Positions 53,219-63,062 of a DNA stretch of 64,000 nt are shown here, piece by piece. The first letter of the stretch is position 1. Every line of letters begins with the position of its first letter. The position numbers were made by a program, and so were the translations under genes. The notes below the pieces were generated by a model. The model was not told the origin of the DNA, searched no databases, and saw only the letters and a program-made list of their open reading frames with translations. Source of the DNA: Treponema ruminis (lineage in GTDB: Bacteria; Spirochaetota; Spirochaetia; Treponematales; Treponemataceae); the NCBI GenBank assembly GCA_017161305.1, contig CP031518.1, positions 1,550,001 through 1,614,000 on the forward strand. Reading direction: 5' to 3'.

Positions 53219-56200
53219 ATGAAAAAAATCACCTCCGTTTTTCTTCTCATCTCTTCTATTTTATTTAATGCATTTTCACAGTCAGCGGCCAAGGGAAACA
53301 TTGACCAGTCATTCCTAAACGACTTTGTTCACAGGACATGGACAACGGCAGACGGTCTTCCCGGCATGACAATCACGGCCCTCATGCAGGACAAAAAGGG
53401 CTACATATACATCGGCACCTATGACGGCCTGGTACGCTTTGACGGAATTGAATTCGTCAATTTTTCACGCAATTTCGATCCAAAATATGATTTCGTTGCA
53501 GTCCGCTCAATCTTTCAGGATTCAAAAGACAACATCTGGGTCGGACACAACGACGAGGGCGTAAGCTGCATAAAGAAAAACGGAGAAATTAAAAAATTCT
53601 CCACCGAAGACGGTCTTCCCCACAACTCAATCCGGGCAATCTGCGAGGACTACGATGGAAACATCTGGCTGGGAACGGCATCAGGCCTCTGTTATCTCAC
53701 GACAGAATCAGAAGTTATAATCCCGGACGGACTCAAGGAACTTGGACAGGAAACTATTCAGGTTTCAAAGCTTTACTGCGACACAGCCGGAAGAATCTGG
53801 ATTTCAACGGCAAACGCAAACGAACTTTTCGTCTATTCAAACAAAAAAGTCGAACTTTTCACCGGAATCACCAAAATCAAAAATCCATCTGTAAACGAAG
53901 TCACCCAGGACAAAAGCGGTGCCTTCTGGTTCGGCGTTGCCCCCCACTATTCAGTCAGAATCAAGGACACAGAAGAAACTGTTTTTGATATCGGCCATGA
54001 CCACACTGAAGGAACTGTCGTAAACTCAATAATTCAGGACAAGGCAGGAGATTACTGGTTTGCTTCTGACAGCGGAATCACAGTCCTCCACAACGGAATG
54101 TACACTTACTATGACAAGCGCAACGGAATCCCGGACGACTACATCAACGAAATCTTCGAAGACCGGGAAGGAAACATCTGGGTCGCTTACAACCGCGGCG
54201 GAATCGAAAAAATGAGCCACGGAAAATTCCGCACAATCTCAATGCCAATCGCAATCAACGCAATCTGTGAGGATAAAATCCGCAACGTTACCTGGCTCGG
54301 AGCTGACGACGGACTTTACTGCTACAAGGACAACAAATTCATCGAAAACAAAATCACCGAAAAGTGCAAGGGAGCCAGAATCCGCCATGTCGGAATGACG
54401 AGCGACAACGAGCTCTTGATTTCAGCATACTCTGACTTGAGCCAGATTCGCGTTCTTCCAAATGACGAAATCAAAGTCTGGACAACTAAAGATGGTCTTG
54501 CAGGCTTAAAAAACAGGGTCGCAATCAAAACAATGAGCGGTGACTACTACTTCGGAACCACCCAGGGACTGAGCATATTAAACCACGAAGACGGCAAATT
54601 CACAAACATCACGCGGGAAAACGGCTTTGAAAACGAATTCATCATGGCCCTTTACGAAGATGAAATCGGTCAAATCTGGGTCGGAACTGACGGCGGCGGA
54701 ATCTATATCCTCAAGGACAAGGAAATCGTCAAGCACTATAAAACCGATGACGGACTTGCAGGAAACGTAATCTTCAAGATTTCCAAAATCGGTGACGGAC
54801 TCTGGGTCACGACGGGAACCGGCATTTCCAAATTTATAGAAGAAAGAAACACCTTCTTCAATTTCAACTCACGAAACGGTCTGGGCACTGACAGTATTTT
54901 CCAGATTATCTGCGACTACACCCACACAATCTGGATGACCAGCAACAAGGGCGTACTTTCAGTCAATCTTTCAGAAATCGAAGAAGTTCTCGACGACAAG
55001 AAAGACAAAATATCAGCAAAATTTTACGGTAACTCGGACGGTCTCATCACGGGCGGCATTACTTCAACATCGGTTTCAACCCAGGATTCGCTGGGCCGAA
55101 TCTGGTTCACCCTGATTGACGGTTTTGCAATCTACGACCCGGTAAAATCCGGTAAAAATCAGATTGCACCAAAAATCGAAATTCAGGAATACTCAATCGA
55201 CAACACAAAATTTAATTATAACGGCGAAAAAGTCATTCTCCAGCCTTCAGCAAAGCGTCTCAGCATCAAATTCACGGGACTCAGCTTCATTTCCTCTGAT
55301 CAGATGCGCTTCCGCTACAAACTGGCAGGCTTCGAACAGGACTATTCAGACTGGTCAAATTTGAGGAACGTTTCATACACAAACTTAAAGCCGGGCACTT
55401 ATGAATTCACGGTAATCTCTCAAAACAGCGATGAAATCGAAAGCGAGCCGACAAGTCCTATCATCATTGTCAAAAAACCTTACATCTGGCAGCAGATTTG
55501 GTTCTGGCCTCTGATTATCCTCATAGCAATTGCAATCTCAACCTTCATGGTCCGACATAAAATCCGCAAGATGCGCCGCTATCAGATTGAGCTTGAGCAA
55601 AAGGTCGAAGAAAGAACCCATGACCTCAAGCTTGAGAAAGAAAAATCTGAAAGCCTCCTGCTCAACATACTTCCAAAAGAAGTTGCAAAGGAACTGACCG
55701 AGCACCCGAATCAGACAATCGCTAAAAAATACCCAAACATCACGGTTTTGTTCACTGATATCGTAGGCTTTACAAAAATGAGCGACGGAATGAGCGCAGA
55801 GGCAGTCGTAACAATGCTGAACAAAATGGTTTCCCTCTTTGACGAGCGGGCAAAACGTGAGGGAATCGAGAAAATCAAGACAATCGGTGACGCTTACATG
55901 GCGGCAACAGGCTTTACTGATGAAATCGACCAGGACGGAGCCCTCCGCATGGTCAAATACGCCCAGGGCCTCATGGAAGACGTCAAAAAATTCAACGAAA
56001 CTTCACCCGTCAAAGTTCAGATCAGGCTTGGAATCAACACAGGAAACCTCGTCGCAGGCGTAATCGGAAAGTCAAAATTCATTTACGACATCTGGGGTGA
56101 CACTGTAAACGTTGCAAGCCGCATGGAAAGCACAGGCGAGGCCATGAAAATCCACGTCACAGAAATGACCCATGCCCAGACAAAGGACAGCTTTAACTAC

Positions 56201-56260
56201 AGCGAAGGCGTTGAGCTCGAAGTCAAGGGCAAGGGCAAGATGAAAACATACTTCCTGTAA
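53219..56260 (+). CDS. Two-propeller / Y_Y_Y sensor adenylate cyclase
   Basis: 1,013 residues. A signal peptide (1-20) is followed by 13-14 Reg_prop beta-propeller repeats (~30-640; signature strands such as GNIWLGTASGL, GQIWVGTDGGG and GRIWFTLIDG), which would make two 7-bladed propellers in the periplasm. A Y_Y_Y domain lies at ~680-750 (FRYKLAGFEQDYSDWSNLRN). One membrane segment lies at ~762-782, then a short coiled coil and a class III cyclase domain. D847 (LFTDIVGF) and D891 (IGDAYM) bind metal; the Lys in IKTIGD and Asp in WGDTVNVASR fit ATP selectivity. In other bacteria this sensor half normally drives a histidine kinase for polysaccharide sensing. Here it drives cAMP synthesis. Confidence 0.94.
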   Translation: MKKITSVFLLISSILFNAFSQSAAKGNIDQSFLNDFVHRTWTTADGLPGMTITALMQDKKGYIYIGTYDGLVRFDGIEFVNFSRNFDPKYDFVAVRSIFQDSKDNIWVGHNDEGVSCIKKNGEIKKFSTEDGLPHNSIRAICEDYDGNIWLGTASGLCYLTTESEVIIPDGLKELGQETIQVSKLYCDTAGRIWISTANANELFVYSNKKVELFTGITKIKNPSVNEVTQDKSGAFWFGVAPHYSVRIKDTEETVFDIGHDHTEGTVVNSIIQDKAGDYWFASDSGITVLHNGMYTYYDKRNGIPDDYINEIFEDREGNIWVAYNRGGIEKMSHGKFRTISMPIAINAICEDKIRNVTWLGADDGLYCYKDNKFIENKITEKCKGARIRHVGMTSDNELLISAYSDLSQIRVLPNDEIKVWTTKDGLAGLKNRVAIKTMSGDYYFGTTQGLSILNHEDGKFTNITRENGFENEFIMALYEDEIGQIWVGTDGGGIYILKDKEIVKHYKTDDGLAGNVIFKISKIGDGLWVTTGTGISKFIEERNTFFNFNSRNGLGTDSIFQIICDYTHTIWMTSNKGVLSVNLSEIEEVLDDKKDKISAKFYGNSDGLITGGITSTSVSTQDSLGRIWFTLIDGFAIYDPVKSGKNQIAPKIEIQEYSIDNTKFNYNGEKVILQPSAKRLSIKFTGLSFISSDQMRFRYKLAGFEQDYSDWSNLRNVSYTNLKPGTYEFTVISQNSDEIESEPTSPIIIVKKPYIWQQIWFWPLIILIAIAISTFMVRHKIRKMRRYQIELEQKVEERTHDLKLEKEKSESLLLNILPKEVAKELTEHPNQTIAKKYPNITVLFTDIVGFTKMSDGMSAEAVVTMLNKMVSLFDERAKREGIEKIKTIGDAYMAATGFTDEIDQDGALRMVKYAQGLMEDVKKFNETSPVKVQIRLGINTGNLVAGVIGKSKFIYDIWGDTVNVASRMESTGEAMKIHVTEMTHAQTKDSFNYSEGVELEVKGKGKMKTYFL

Positions 56261-56294
56261 TATGACTGCAAGTGATGATTAAAATCCGATTATG

Positions 56295-56303
56295 TGATAT
56301 AAT
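56295..56303 (+). promoter_or_regulatory. Extended -10 promoter of the transporter gene
   Basis: TGATATAAT, an extended -10, ends 8 bases before the ATG at 56312. There is no Shine-Dalgarno and no clear -35. Confidence 0.5.
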
Positions 56304-56311
56304 AAAAGACT

Positions 56312-57685
56312 ATGGAAAATCGAGAAAATTTTAAGTCACGAATCGGATTTATCATGACTTCAGCAGGTTGCGCAATCGGACTTGGAAACGTCTGGCGCTT
56401 TCCTTTCATCACAGGTCAGTATGGCGGAGCGGCTTTCGTTCTGTTTTATTTGCTTTTTCTGGTGCTTTTAGGCGCACCAATTATGATAATGGAATTTGCC
56501 GTTGGCCGGGCCAGCGGTAAAAGTGCCGTCCGTTCATTCCATCAGCTGGAGCCAAAGGGCAGCAAGTGGCATATTTTCGGCTATTTTGCGGCAGCCGGCA
56601 ATTACCTTCTGATGATGTTCTACACCACAGTCGCAGGCTGGATGTTCTCCTACATTTTCAAAAGTGCCAGAGGTACATTCACAGGCCTCAATGCAGAGCA
56701 GATTGGCGGCGTTTTCAACACAATGCTGGCAAATCCAGCCGAGCAGCTCTTCTGGATGGCTCTTGTAATCATAATCGGCTTTTTAATCTGTCTGGGCGGC
56801 CTTAAAAACGGCGTCGAAAAGGCTTCTACAATCATCATGACAAGCCTTCTTTTCCTCATGCTGGTTCTCGTAGTGAGGGCAGTCACTCTTCCGGGTGCAG
56901 GAAAAGGTCTTGCCTTCTATCTCAAGCCGGACTTTTCAAAAATGGCTCAGAACGGCTGGGGTGAAGTAATTTTTGCGGCAATGGGTCAGTCATTCTTCAC
57001 ACTTTCCCTTGGAATCGGAGCTCTTGCAATCTTCGGAAGCTACATCGGAAAGGAAAAGGCCCTCACCGGCGAAGCCCTGCACATCATCACACTCGACACT
57101 TTTGTTGCCCTCATGGCAGGCTTTATCATCTTCCCGGCTTGTTTCGCATTCGGCGTAAATCCAGGCCAGGGACCGGGACTCATTTTCATCACTCTGCCCA
57201 ATATTTTCAACTCAATGTTCCTCGGCAGGCTCTGGGGCACACTTTTCTTCGTCTTCATGTCTTTCGCAGCCCTTTCAACAGTAATCGCGGTCTTTGAGAA
57301 CATAATCGCCTTTGCAATGGACAGAAACGGCTGGAGCCGCAAAAAGGCTGTAATCGTAAACATCATTCTCATCCTCCTCCTCTCAATTCCTTGTACTCTG
57401 GGCTTCAATGTCTGGAGCGGCTTTGTAGTTCCAAAACTGGGCAACATTCAGGACATCGAGGACTTCATCGTATCAAACAACCTTCTTCCGCTCGGCTCCC
57501 TTCTCTACCTGATTTTCTGTACTTCTCGCTACGGCTGGGGCTTTGACAACTTCATCGAAGAAGCAAACACTGGAAGCGGCATAAAATTCCCCCGCATCCT
57601 CAAATTTTACGTCAGCTGCATTCTCCCGATGATTGTTCTTGTAATCTGGGCTGTCGGCTATCTTCAGAAATTCATCCTCAAATAG
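56312..57685 (+). CDS. Sodium-dependent neurotransmitter-symporter family transporter
   Basis: 457 residues with about eleven or twelve membrane segments, the usual form for bacterial NSS/SNF proteins. The first segment holds the family hallmark SAGCAIGLGNVWRFPFITGQYGGAAF, with residues that line the sodium and substrate sites. LGAPIMIMEFAVGRASGKSAVRSF and AMGQSFFTLSLGIGALAIFGSYIG are also typical. It imports an amino acid or related amine with sodium; the exact substrate cannot be told. It may be co-transcribed with the HAD phosphatase gene 15 bases downstream. Confidence 0.95.
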   Translation: MENRENFKSRIGFIMTSAGCAIGLGNVWRFPFITGQYGGAAFVLFYLLFLVLLGAPIMIMEFAVGRASGKSAVRSFHQLEPKGSKWHIFGYFAAAGNYLLMMFYTTVAGWMFSYIFKSARGTFTGLNAEQIGGVFNTMLANPAEQLFWMALVIIIGFLICLGGLKNGVEKASTIIMTSLLFLMLVLVVRAVTLPGAGKGLAFYLKPDFSKMAQNGWGEVIFAAMGQSFFTLSLGIGALAIFGSYIGKEKALTGEALHIITLDTFVALMAGFIIFPACFAFGVNPGQGPGLIFITLPNIFNSMFLGRLWGTLFFVFMSFAALSTVIAVFENIIAFAMDRNGWSRKKAVIVNIILILLLSIPCTLGFNVWSGFVVPKLGNIQDIEDFIVSNNLLPLGSLLYLIFCTSRYGWGFDNFIEEANTGSGIKFPRILKFYVSCILPMIVLVIWAVGYLQKFILK

Positions 57686-57700
57686 GGAAAATGAGCTTTT

Positions 57701-58522
57701 ATGGAAAAACTTGATGTAAAACTCATAGCCCTTGATTTGGATGACACACTTTTAAACGATGACCGCCTCATTTCTGACGGCAATGTCGAAGCCCTTCGTC
57801 AATGTGCCGAAAAGGGAATCTACGTCGTTCTCTGTTCCGGCAGGGCCGAAGATGCAATTCTTCCTTTTGTAAGAAGGCTTGAAATCGCTGGCAAAGAGGC
57901 CGGCAGATTTATCATCGCAATCAACGGCTGCTCGATTTTCGACATGCACAAAAGGCAGCAGATTTTCTGCCGGAAGGTAAAAGCGGACATTCTTTTAAGG
58001 ACCAATGAAATCGCCGAAAGCTACGGCCTCAAAACCGAAGTTTACACGCCCGACACAATTTATTACGAGCAGGCAACAAAGTGGACGAAGCTGGACGTTG
58101 ATTTGTGCGGTCTCAAAGGGAAAGCCGTCGAAAACTACAAGGAATTCATCAAGCAGGGATTTACAAAAATGCTCGTTCCAGGAGAGCCGGAAGAACTTCA
58201 GAAATTGCAGACAATTCTGAGGACTGAGTTCGGAGACCAGGCAGTAATTTTTACCAGCAAGCCCTACTTTCTTGAAGTTTTACCGCCTAATTGCGGCAAG
58301 GGAGAGGCTGTCGAATGGCTTTCAAATCAGCTGGGCTTTGGCATCGAAAAGACAATGGGCTTTGGTGACAGCATGAACGACGAGAGTCTTATCCGCATGG
58401 CAGGCTATGGAGTCGCCATGAAAAACGGCCTTGAAGAAATAAAAAAAATCGCCCGCTTTGTGACTGATTTGGACAATAATCACGACGGCGTTGGCGACTT
58501 TTTGAAAAAGCACGTGCTTTAG
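57701..58522 (+). CDS. Cof-type HAD phosphatase
   Basis: 273 residues, HAD superfamily class IIB. Motif I is IALDLDDTLLNDD with the nucleophile Asp. Motif II is VLCSGRAED, Lys is in the C2-cap return segment, and motif IV is MGFGDSMNDESLIRMAGYGVAMKNG. These enzymes dephosphorylate sugar phosphates, flavin or PLP-type compounds; the substrate cannot be told. The stop is 6 bases from the convergent ligA stop with no room for a terminator. Confidence 0.94.
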   Translation: MEKLDVKLIALDLDDTLLNDDRLISDGNVEALRQCAEKGIYVVLCSGRAEDAILPFVRRLEIAGKEAGRFIIAINGCSIFDMHKRQQIFCRKVKADILLRTNEIAESYGLKTEVYTPDTIYYEQATKWTKLDVDLCGLKGKAVENYKEFIKQGFTKMLVPGEPEELQKLQTILRTEFGDQAVIFTSKPYFLEVLPPNCGKGEAVEWLSNQLGFGIEKTMGFGDSMNDESLIRMAGYGVAMKNGLEEIKKIARFVTDLDNNHDGVGDFLKKHVL

Positions 58523-58528
58523 TTCTAC

Positions 58529-60460
58529 TTAAAAAAGCTTGAGGAATTCCTCTTCATTTATGATAGGAATTCCAAACTTGGCGGCCTTCTGGTTCTTTGA
58601 AGAGCCGCTTTCAGTATCGTTTGTGACGAGATAGGTCAAATCTTTTGTAACAGAAGACTTACAGCTTCCGCCAGCCTTTTTGACCATAGCCTCGGCATCC
58701 GCCCTCTTCATTGTTTTGAGCTCGCCCGTAAAGCAGAAAGACTTTCCTTCCAGAGCACCGCCTGCAATTTCTTCAAGCTGGATTGTTCCGCTTTGAGTGA
58801 GGGAAAGCATTTCTTCCTTATTTTCTGCCAGACCTTCCACGAAAATCTTAGCCGTGATTTCAGCAAAACCGTAAACCGAGGCAATCTGCTCTTCACTTGC
58901 AGCAAGAAGTTTTTCCAGTGAGTTGAATCCGGCATCAATCAGCTTCTGAACCATTGTTTCGCCGATTCCTTCGATGTCAAAGGCAGCAACAAAGACTGCA
59001 AGGGATATGCGGCGGTGATTCTGAATGCTCTCAAAGACTTTTTTGGCACCAAGAGAATTCTTCTGGTTTTCGATTGATTCCTCGTTCAAAAAATATGGAA
59101 CAAGCTGCTCTGCAGTAAGCTTATAAATGTCAGAAATTGAAGCAACTTCCTTGTTTTTGAAAAGCTCTCGCAGCAAAGTATCACCGAAATCGCGGATGTC
59201 AACAAGGCCTACCCACTTCTGCAGCTGGTGAAGCACCCTTTTATCGCAATTTTTATTTGGACAGTAGAGGCGGCTTCCTTCATCGACAAGCTCGCTTCCA
59301 CATACAGCGCATTTTTTTGGAAAGACGATTGCACTCGTTACCTGACCGGGTTCTTCGTTCAAAACGCTTTCAATCTTGGGGATAATCTCACCCCGCTTTA
59401 CGACGACAAGGCGGCTTCCGATTTTGACTCCGAGGGAGCGCATTGTGTCCGGGTTTGCAAGGCTGGCCCTCTGTACTGTAGTTCCGTTGAGCTGAACTTC
59501 GTCAAAAATGGCGACCGGCGTGTAAGTTGCACCCGATTCGCTCCATTCGACCTCGCGCAAAGTCGAGACCGCTTCTTCAAGCGAGAATTTAAAGGCAATC
59601 TGACGGTCAGGGCGGGCACGGCTGGCATCCTCAAGGTCAATCCGCCTCTCTTTGATTACAAGGCCGTCAATGTCGTAGTCCAGGCCTTTTCTGATTTCCA
59701 TGACTTCGGCACGGTATTCAATCACTTCATCAGGATTTTTGCAGATTTTAAGGGGCGAAGTTTTGAATCCGCATTTTTGAAGCCAGTTGATTTTTTCTTC
59801 TTCGTCTTTAAAAGGACTTGTCCCCTCGGTTGCAAGGGCATCGTAAGTCATGAGGCAGAGATTTTCGCTTCCGGAACCGTCCTTTCGCTTCATGAGGCCG
59901 TTTGCGGCATTGCGGCAGTTTGCCTTGTCAGAATAAAATTTCTGGTGAACCGTGTGGGTCATGATTACTTCGCCACGGACGGCTCCGGTAAAGTCGATTT
60001 TGTTGTTGTCTGAGTCATAAAGGGCGGCTTTTACCCCCTGCATTTTGCGGGCATTGGCCGTGATGTCGTCGCCGATTGTTCCGTCTCCGCGGGTAACGGC
60101 ACGCAAAAGCTCTCCGTGAGAATACTGAAGCTCAAGGGAAGCTCCGTCAAGCTTGTATTCGACCAGATATTCGTCGTAGGCATGAGTTTTTGCCCAGGCA
60201 AGGAATGCTTGAGGATTTGCGGCCTTTTCCTGGCTGCCCATGGGCATGATGTGGCGGATTTTGGCAAAATTGCCTGAGTCAGCACCTACCCTCTGCAGGA
60301 CAGGATTCGAAGGATCAAGGGCTTTAAGCTCGTCCCAGAGTTTGTCGAATTCGGCGTCGGAAATTTCTCCCTCGCCGTTGTAGTATGAGTCCTGATATTT
60401 TTTTATTAAAGTTGCAAGCTCAGAGATGCGGGCAGTCTCGTCTATGTCAAATAAATCCAT
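58529..60460 (-). CDS. ligA: NAD-dependent DNA ligase
   Basis: 643 residues. The adenylation Lys is K103 in VEYKLDGASLEL, a diverged form of the usual KxDG site. Domain Ia (YYNGEGEISDAEFDKLWDEL) and the RGDGTIGDDIT segment are present. The OB fold follows, then a four-Cys zinc finger (CAVCGSEL and CPNKNCDKRV), helix-hairpin-helix repeats (~480-560) and a C-terminal BRCT domain (GKSFCFTGELKTMKRADAEAM). All domains of a bacterial replicative ligase are there, but the sequence around the active site is unusual, including GSQEKA where most have a SL.N-type motif. It could therefore be a second, specialised LigA. It lies 26 bases after trmB without a clear ribosome-binding site. Confidence 0.92.
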   Translation of the reverse strand: MDLFDIDETARISELATLIKKYQDSYYNGEGEISDAEFDKLWDELKALDPSNPVLQRVGADSGNFAKIRHIMPMGSQEKAANPQAFLAWAKTHAYDEYLVEYKLDGASLELQYSHGELLRAVTRGDGTIGDDITANARKMQGVKAALYDSDNNKIDFTGAVRGEVIMTHTVHQKFYSDKANCRNAANGLMKRKDGSGSENLCLMTYDALATEGTSPFKDEEEKINWLQKCGFKTSPLKICKNPDEVIEYRAEVMEIRKGLDYDIDGLVIKERRIDLEDASRARPDRQIAFKFSLEEAVSTLREVEWSESGATYTPVAIFDEVQLNGTTVQRASLANPDTMRSLGVKIGSRLVVVKRGEIIPKIESVLNEEPGQVTSAIVFPKKCAVCGSELVDEGSRLYCPNKNCDKRVLHQLQKWVGLVDIRDFGDTLLRELFKNKEVASISDIYKLTAEQLVPYFLNEESIENQKNSLGAKKVFESIQNHRRISLAVFVAAFDIEGIGETMVQKLIDAGFNSLEKLLAASEEQIASVYGFAEITAKIFVEGLAENKEEMLSLTQSGTIQLEEIAGGALEGKSFCFTGELKTMKRADAEAMVKKAGGSCKSSVTKDLTYLVTNDTESGSSKNQKAAKFGIPIINEEEFLKLF

Positions 60461-60486
60461 AAATTCTATTCGTGTTAATCCGTCTA

Positions 60487-61194
60487 CTAAATTTTTTCAA
60501 ACATCATTTCGTTGATTACGCGGTTGGCATCAATGCCTTTCTGTTCGAACCTTGTTTCCGGCCGCCATTCCTGGTGGGGAGCGTAGCCTTCGTAACGGTT
60601 TTTGAGGCCTGGGGTAACAGAAAGCTGCTCAATGCCGAATTCTGCGTAAGGGAGCCAGTCGGTTACGAAATACAAATATCCGCCCTTAATCAGCTTTTGA
60701 ACCATTAAATCTGTTCTAGGCCGCTGGACGAGACGACGCTTAAAATGGCGCTTTTTCTGCCAGGGATCCGGGAAGAAGATGTGGAAGGCTGAAACAGAAG
60801 AATCTGCCAGCTGATTTTTAAGGATTTCCATCGCATCGTGCTCGATGATGCGGAGGTTTTTTAGATTTTTATCGCGGATTTCACCCAGCAATTTTCCAAC
60901 GCCAGGCTTGTGGACTTCGATTCCGATGTAATTGATCTGGGGATTGTTCTGGGCGATGATGGCAGTAGCCTTTCCCATGCCGAAACCAATCTCAACTACT
61001 ACAGGATTTGAATTTCCGAAGATTTTTTCAAAATCCAAAAGGCTTTCTGCATAAGGGATGCAGAATTGGTCGTGCATTTCCTCGTAAGCCTTGCGCTCGC
61101 TTGCCGTAAAATGGCCCTGGCGGAGCACGAAAGTATGAATCTCCCGGTGAATTCCGTCAGATTTCCGGCTAGTGGAAATTTCTTCAGTTTGCAT
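60487..61194 (-). CDS. trmB: tRNA (guanine-N7-)-methyltransferase
   Basis: 235 residues. It methylates G46 of tRNA using S-adenosylmethionine. The SAM site is VVEIGFGMGKATAIIA and YIGIEVHKPGVGKLL. The catalytic/tRNA-binding motif is FFPDPWQKKRHFKRRLVQ, followed by GGYLYFVTDWLPYAEF and TRFEQKG. The length is normal. GAGGA lies upstream of the ATG. It is in a minus-strand run with a lipoprotein gene before it and ligA after it. Confidence 0.96.
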   Translation of the reverse strand: MQTEEISTSRKSDGIHREIHTFVLRQGHFTASERKAYEEMHDQFCIPYAESLLDFEKIFGNSNPVVVEIGFGMGKATAIIAQNNPQINYIGIEVHKPGVGKLLGEIRDKNLKNLRIIEHDAMEILKNQLADSSVSAFHIFFPDPWQKKRHFKRRLVQRPRTDLMVQKLIKGGYLYFVTDWLPYAEFGIEQLSVTPGLKNRYEGYAPHQEWRPETRFEQKGIDANRVINEMMFEKI

Positions 61195-61225
61195 AATTTT
61201 TCCTCACAATCAAGAATGGGGGCCT

Positions 61226-61867
61226 TTAATTTTCACTTTCTTTGAGTTTTTCTTCCGGCATAAAACAAATAATAGTGTTTCCGGGTGTAACATAACAGAT
61301 TCTTTTAGATTCGGCAAGTTTAAAATCCCTGAGAATATCGGCATTTGACTTCCAGGAAGCCTTTGTGCGTCCCATGAAGAGAAGTTCGCCAGATTCATCG
61401 TAAATTGCGACATTTTCGTTGGGATTGGGCAGGAATTCCTTGAAATTTTCGGAGGTGGACTTTAAAAGTTCCTTGTTGTAATAGACGGTAAATTTTGCCT
61501 CGTCCTTGTTTTCGGCGGCATCGTAATATTCGACGGTATAAATGCCTGTGGGGATTTCCTTTCCTTCCGGCGGATTTAAGTTGACGGAATAGGCATAATT
61601 TCTGTTCATTCCGGTGAAAATTCCAGGATTTGAGACAATCCATGAATAGCCGGAAGCATCATTTGAAACGGTAAAGCTTTCTGTCCTCTGGGCCTGATTT
61701 GCCAGCTGAAAGAAAACTGCCAGTCTTGAAGCCGGAATTGATTCCTTGTCACTGTAATCAAAAACTGCCGTAGCGGTTACTGAAACAACGTCAGCCTCGC
61801 TATCGGAGCATGAAAAAAATGAGAAAAATGCAAGAATGAGAAAGAAAGAAAAAACTTTTGCCCGCAT
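61226..61867 (-). CDS. Lipoprotein of unknown function
   Basis: 213 residues. The signal peptide ends in a relaxed spirochaetal lipobox (FFSC, Cys20). The mature part begins SDSEADVVSVTATAVFDYSDKESIP and looks beta-rich (YSVNLNPPEGKEIPTGIYTVEYYD, reminiscent of an Ig-like domain). The C-terminal end, RICYVTPGNTIICFMPEEKLKESEN, is not recognised. No family was identified. Its ATG directly abuts the stop of the upstream 388-residue gene (TAAATG), so the two are translated together. Confidence 0.78.
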   Translation of the reverse strand: MRAKVFSFFLILAFFSFFSCSDSEADVVSVTATAVFDYSDKESIPASRLAVFFQLANQAQRTESFTVSNDASGYSWIVSNPGIFTGMNRNYAYSVNLNPPEGKEIPTGIYTVEYYDAAENKDEAKFTVYYNKELLKSTSENFKEFLPNPNENVAIYDESGELLFMGRTKASWKSNADILRDFKLAESKRICYVTPGNTIICFMPEEKLKESEN

Positions 61868-63034
61868 TTAGAAATTGAAAATCAAGTTGATGACTGTCAA
61901 ATCCTGATTAGCAAACTGGTTGACAATAGACTCAAATTTGACATTGAGTTTTTTACATGCATCATCAAGATAAGAAAGATAATACAAGCCTAAATCAGTG
62001 CTGCCCTGACCGTCCGGTATTTCACGGTAGAAATCGATGAGGGAGCGTTTGTTTGTATCGGCAGCCATTTTGTCTTCGATGTTGGCCTTTGCTTCCTGAT
62101 TTTCATCGCTCTTGTTGAGAACCATGATCTGCAGGCGGCCCTGCTTACCGATAGCCGTTGAACCGCCGCCAAGCTTCCATGAAAGGGATACAAGCTCGTG
62201 CTTGCGTTTGAGCTCAGCGATGATTTTGCTGCGGACTTCCGGGTCAAAAAGAAGGGCATCCAGGTCTTCAACACCGTTGTAAAGGACTTTTGCCTCTTTT
62301 TTGAGGTTATTGTTTTCGGCGTTGAGGGCAAGTTCCATAAGAAGGATGGAAATGTACTCTGCAACGCGGGATTTTTCCATGTAAATTTGAAGGAGATGAC
62401 GGATTGCGATGTTAATCTGAGAGAAGCCCTCTTTGTCCTTGAAAAATTTAAGGATGATGTACCAGTTCATGAGGGAGAGGCGGTTGAGGAATTTTTCGGT
62501 CATGAGCAGGTAAATGTTGCGCTCTTCAAGCGAATATTCCTTGTTCTCCATGATTGACTTCCAGACAGGATCGAGGATTTCTTTTTTGGCCTGACGGATG
62601 ATGATTTCTTTTTTGGAAATCATTGAACGAAGCTGCTTGTCGTCAATTTTGGTGCGCTCATCGATGAGTTCACTCGGATTGGTGCGGTTGTGCTTGCGGA
62701 CACAATCACACTTGATGACATCGGCAAAGACCTGACGGTCAAACTGCTTGTAAAGGATTGAATAGACTACGACTTTTGCCAGATCCATGACTTCCTGACG
62801 TACAGAAACGAATTCTGACATGGAAATTTCGATTTTGGAGATGTAGTCTACCATAATCATGTTCTGAATGGACTGTGGGGAGAAGGGATTGAGCGAAATG
62901 CCATATTCTTCGAGGTTATCAGCCAGCCGGATACGAAGGAGCTTTTTTTTGTTGCTGATAAAGTGTGACGTACCCTCCTCAGTCAAAATGACTTTTAAAG
63001 GCAAGTTCAAAATGAATTTTTTTTCTGCTGGCAT
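61868..63034 (-). CDS. Helical cytoplasmic protein of unknown function
   Basis: 388 residues with no signal peptide or membrane segment. The N-terminal ~75 residues look like a beta-rich domain (ILNLPLKVILTEEGTSHFI, IRLADNLEEYGISLNPFSP). The rest is mainly helical and charged, with a Cys pair in VIKCDCVRKHNR and a C-terminal region rich in Asp and Asn that ends VNLIFNF. I do not recognise a family. It is well expressed in layout: a GGGAG ribosome-binding site 6 bases before the ATG and a near-consensus promoter. It abuts the lipoprotein gene, so a link to the envelope is possible. Confidence 0.78.
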   Translation of the reverse strand: MPAEKKFILNLPLKVILTEEGTSHFISNKKKLLRIRLADNLEEYGISLNPFSPQSIQNMIMVDYISKIEISMSEFVSVRQEVMDLAKVVVYSILYKQFDRQVFADVIKCDCVRKHNRTNPSELIDERTKIDDKQLRSMISKKEIIIRQAKKEILDPVWKSIMENKEYSLEERNIYLLMTEKFLNRLSLMNWYIILKFFKDKEGFSQINIAIRHLLQIYMEKSRVAEYISILLMELALNAENNNLKKEAKVLYNGVEDLDALLFDPEVRSKIIAELKRKHELVSLSWKLGGGSTAIGKQGRLQIMVLNKSDENQEAKANIEDKMAADTNKRSLIDFYREIPDGQGSTDLGLYYLSYLDDACKKLNVKFESIVNQFANQDLTVINLIFNF

Positions 63035-63062
63035 AGAATCTCCCTAAAAACCCAATACTATA

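Noticed and set aside
59228..60013. 261-codon open frame on the plus strand inside ligA
   Set aside because: It is antisense to conserved ligase domains, has no ribosome-binding site, and reads as a reverse shadow of the ligA codons.
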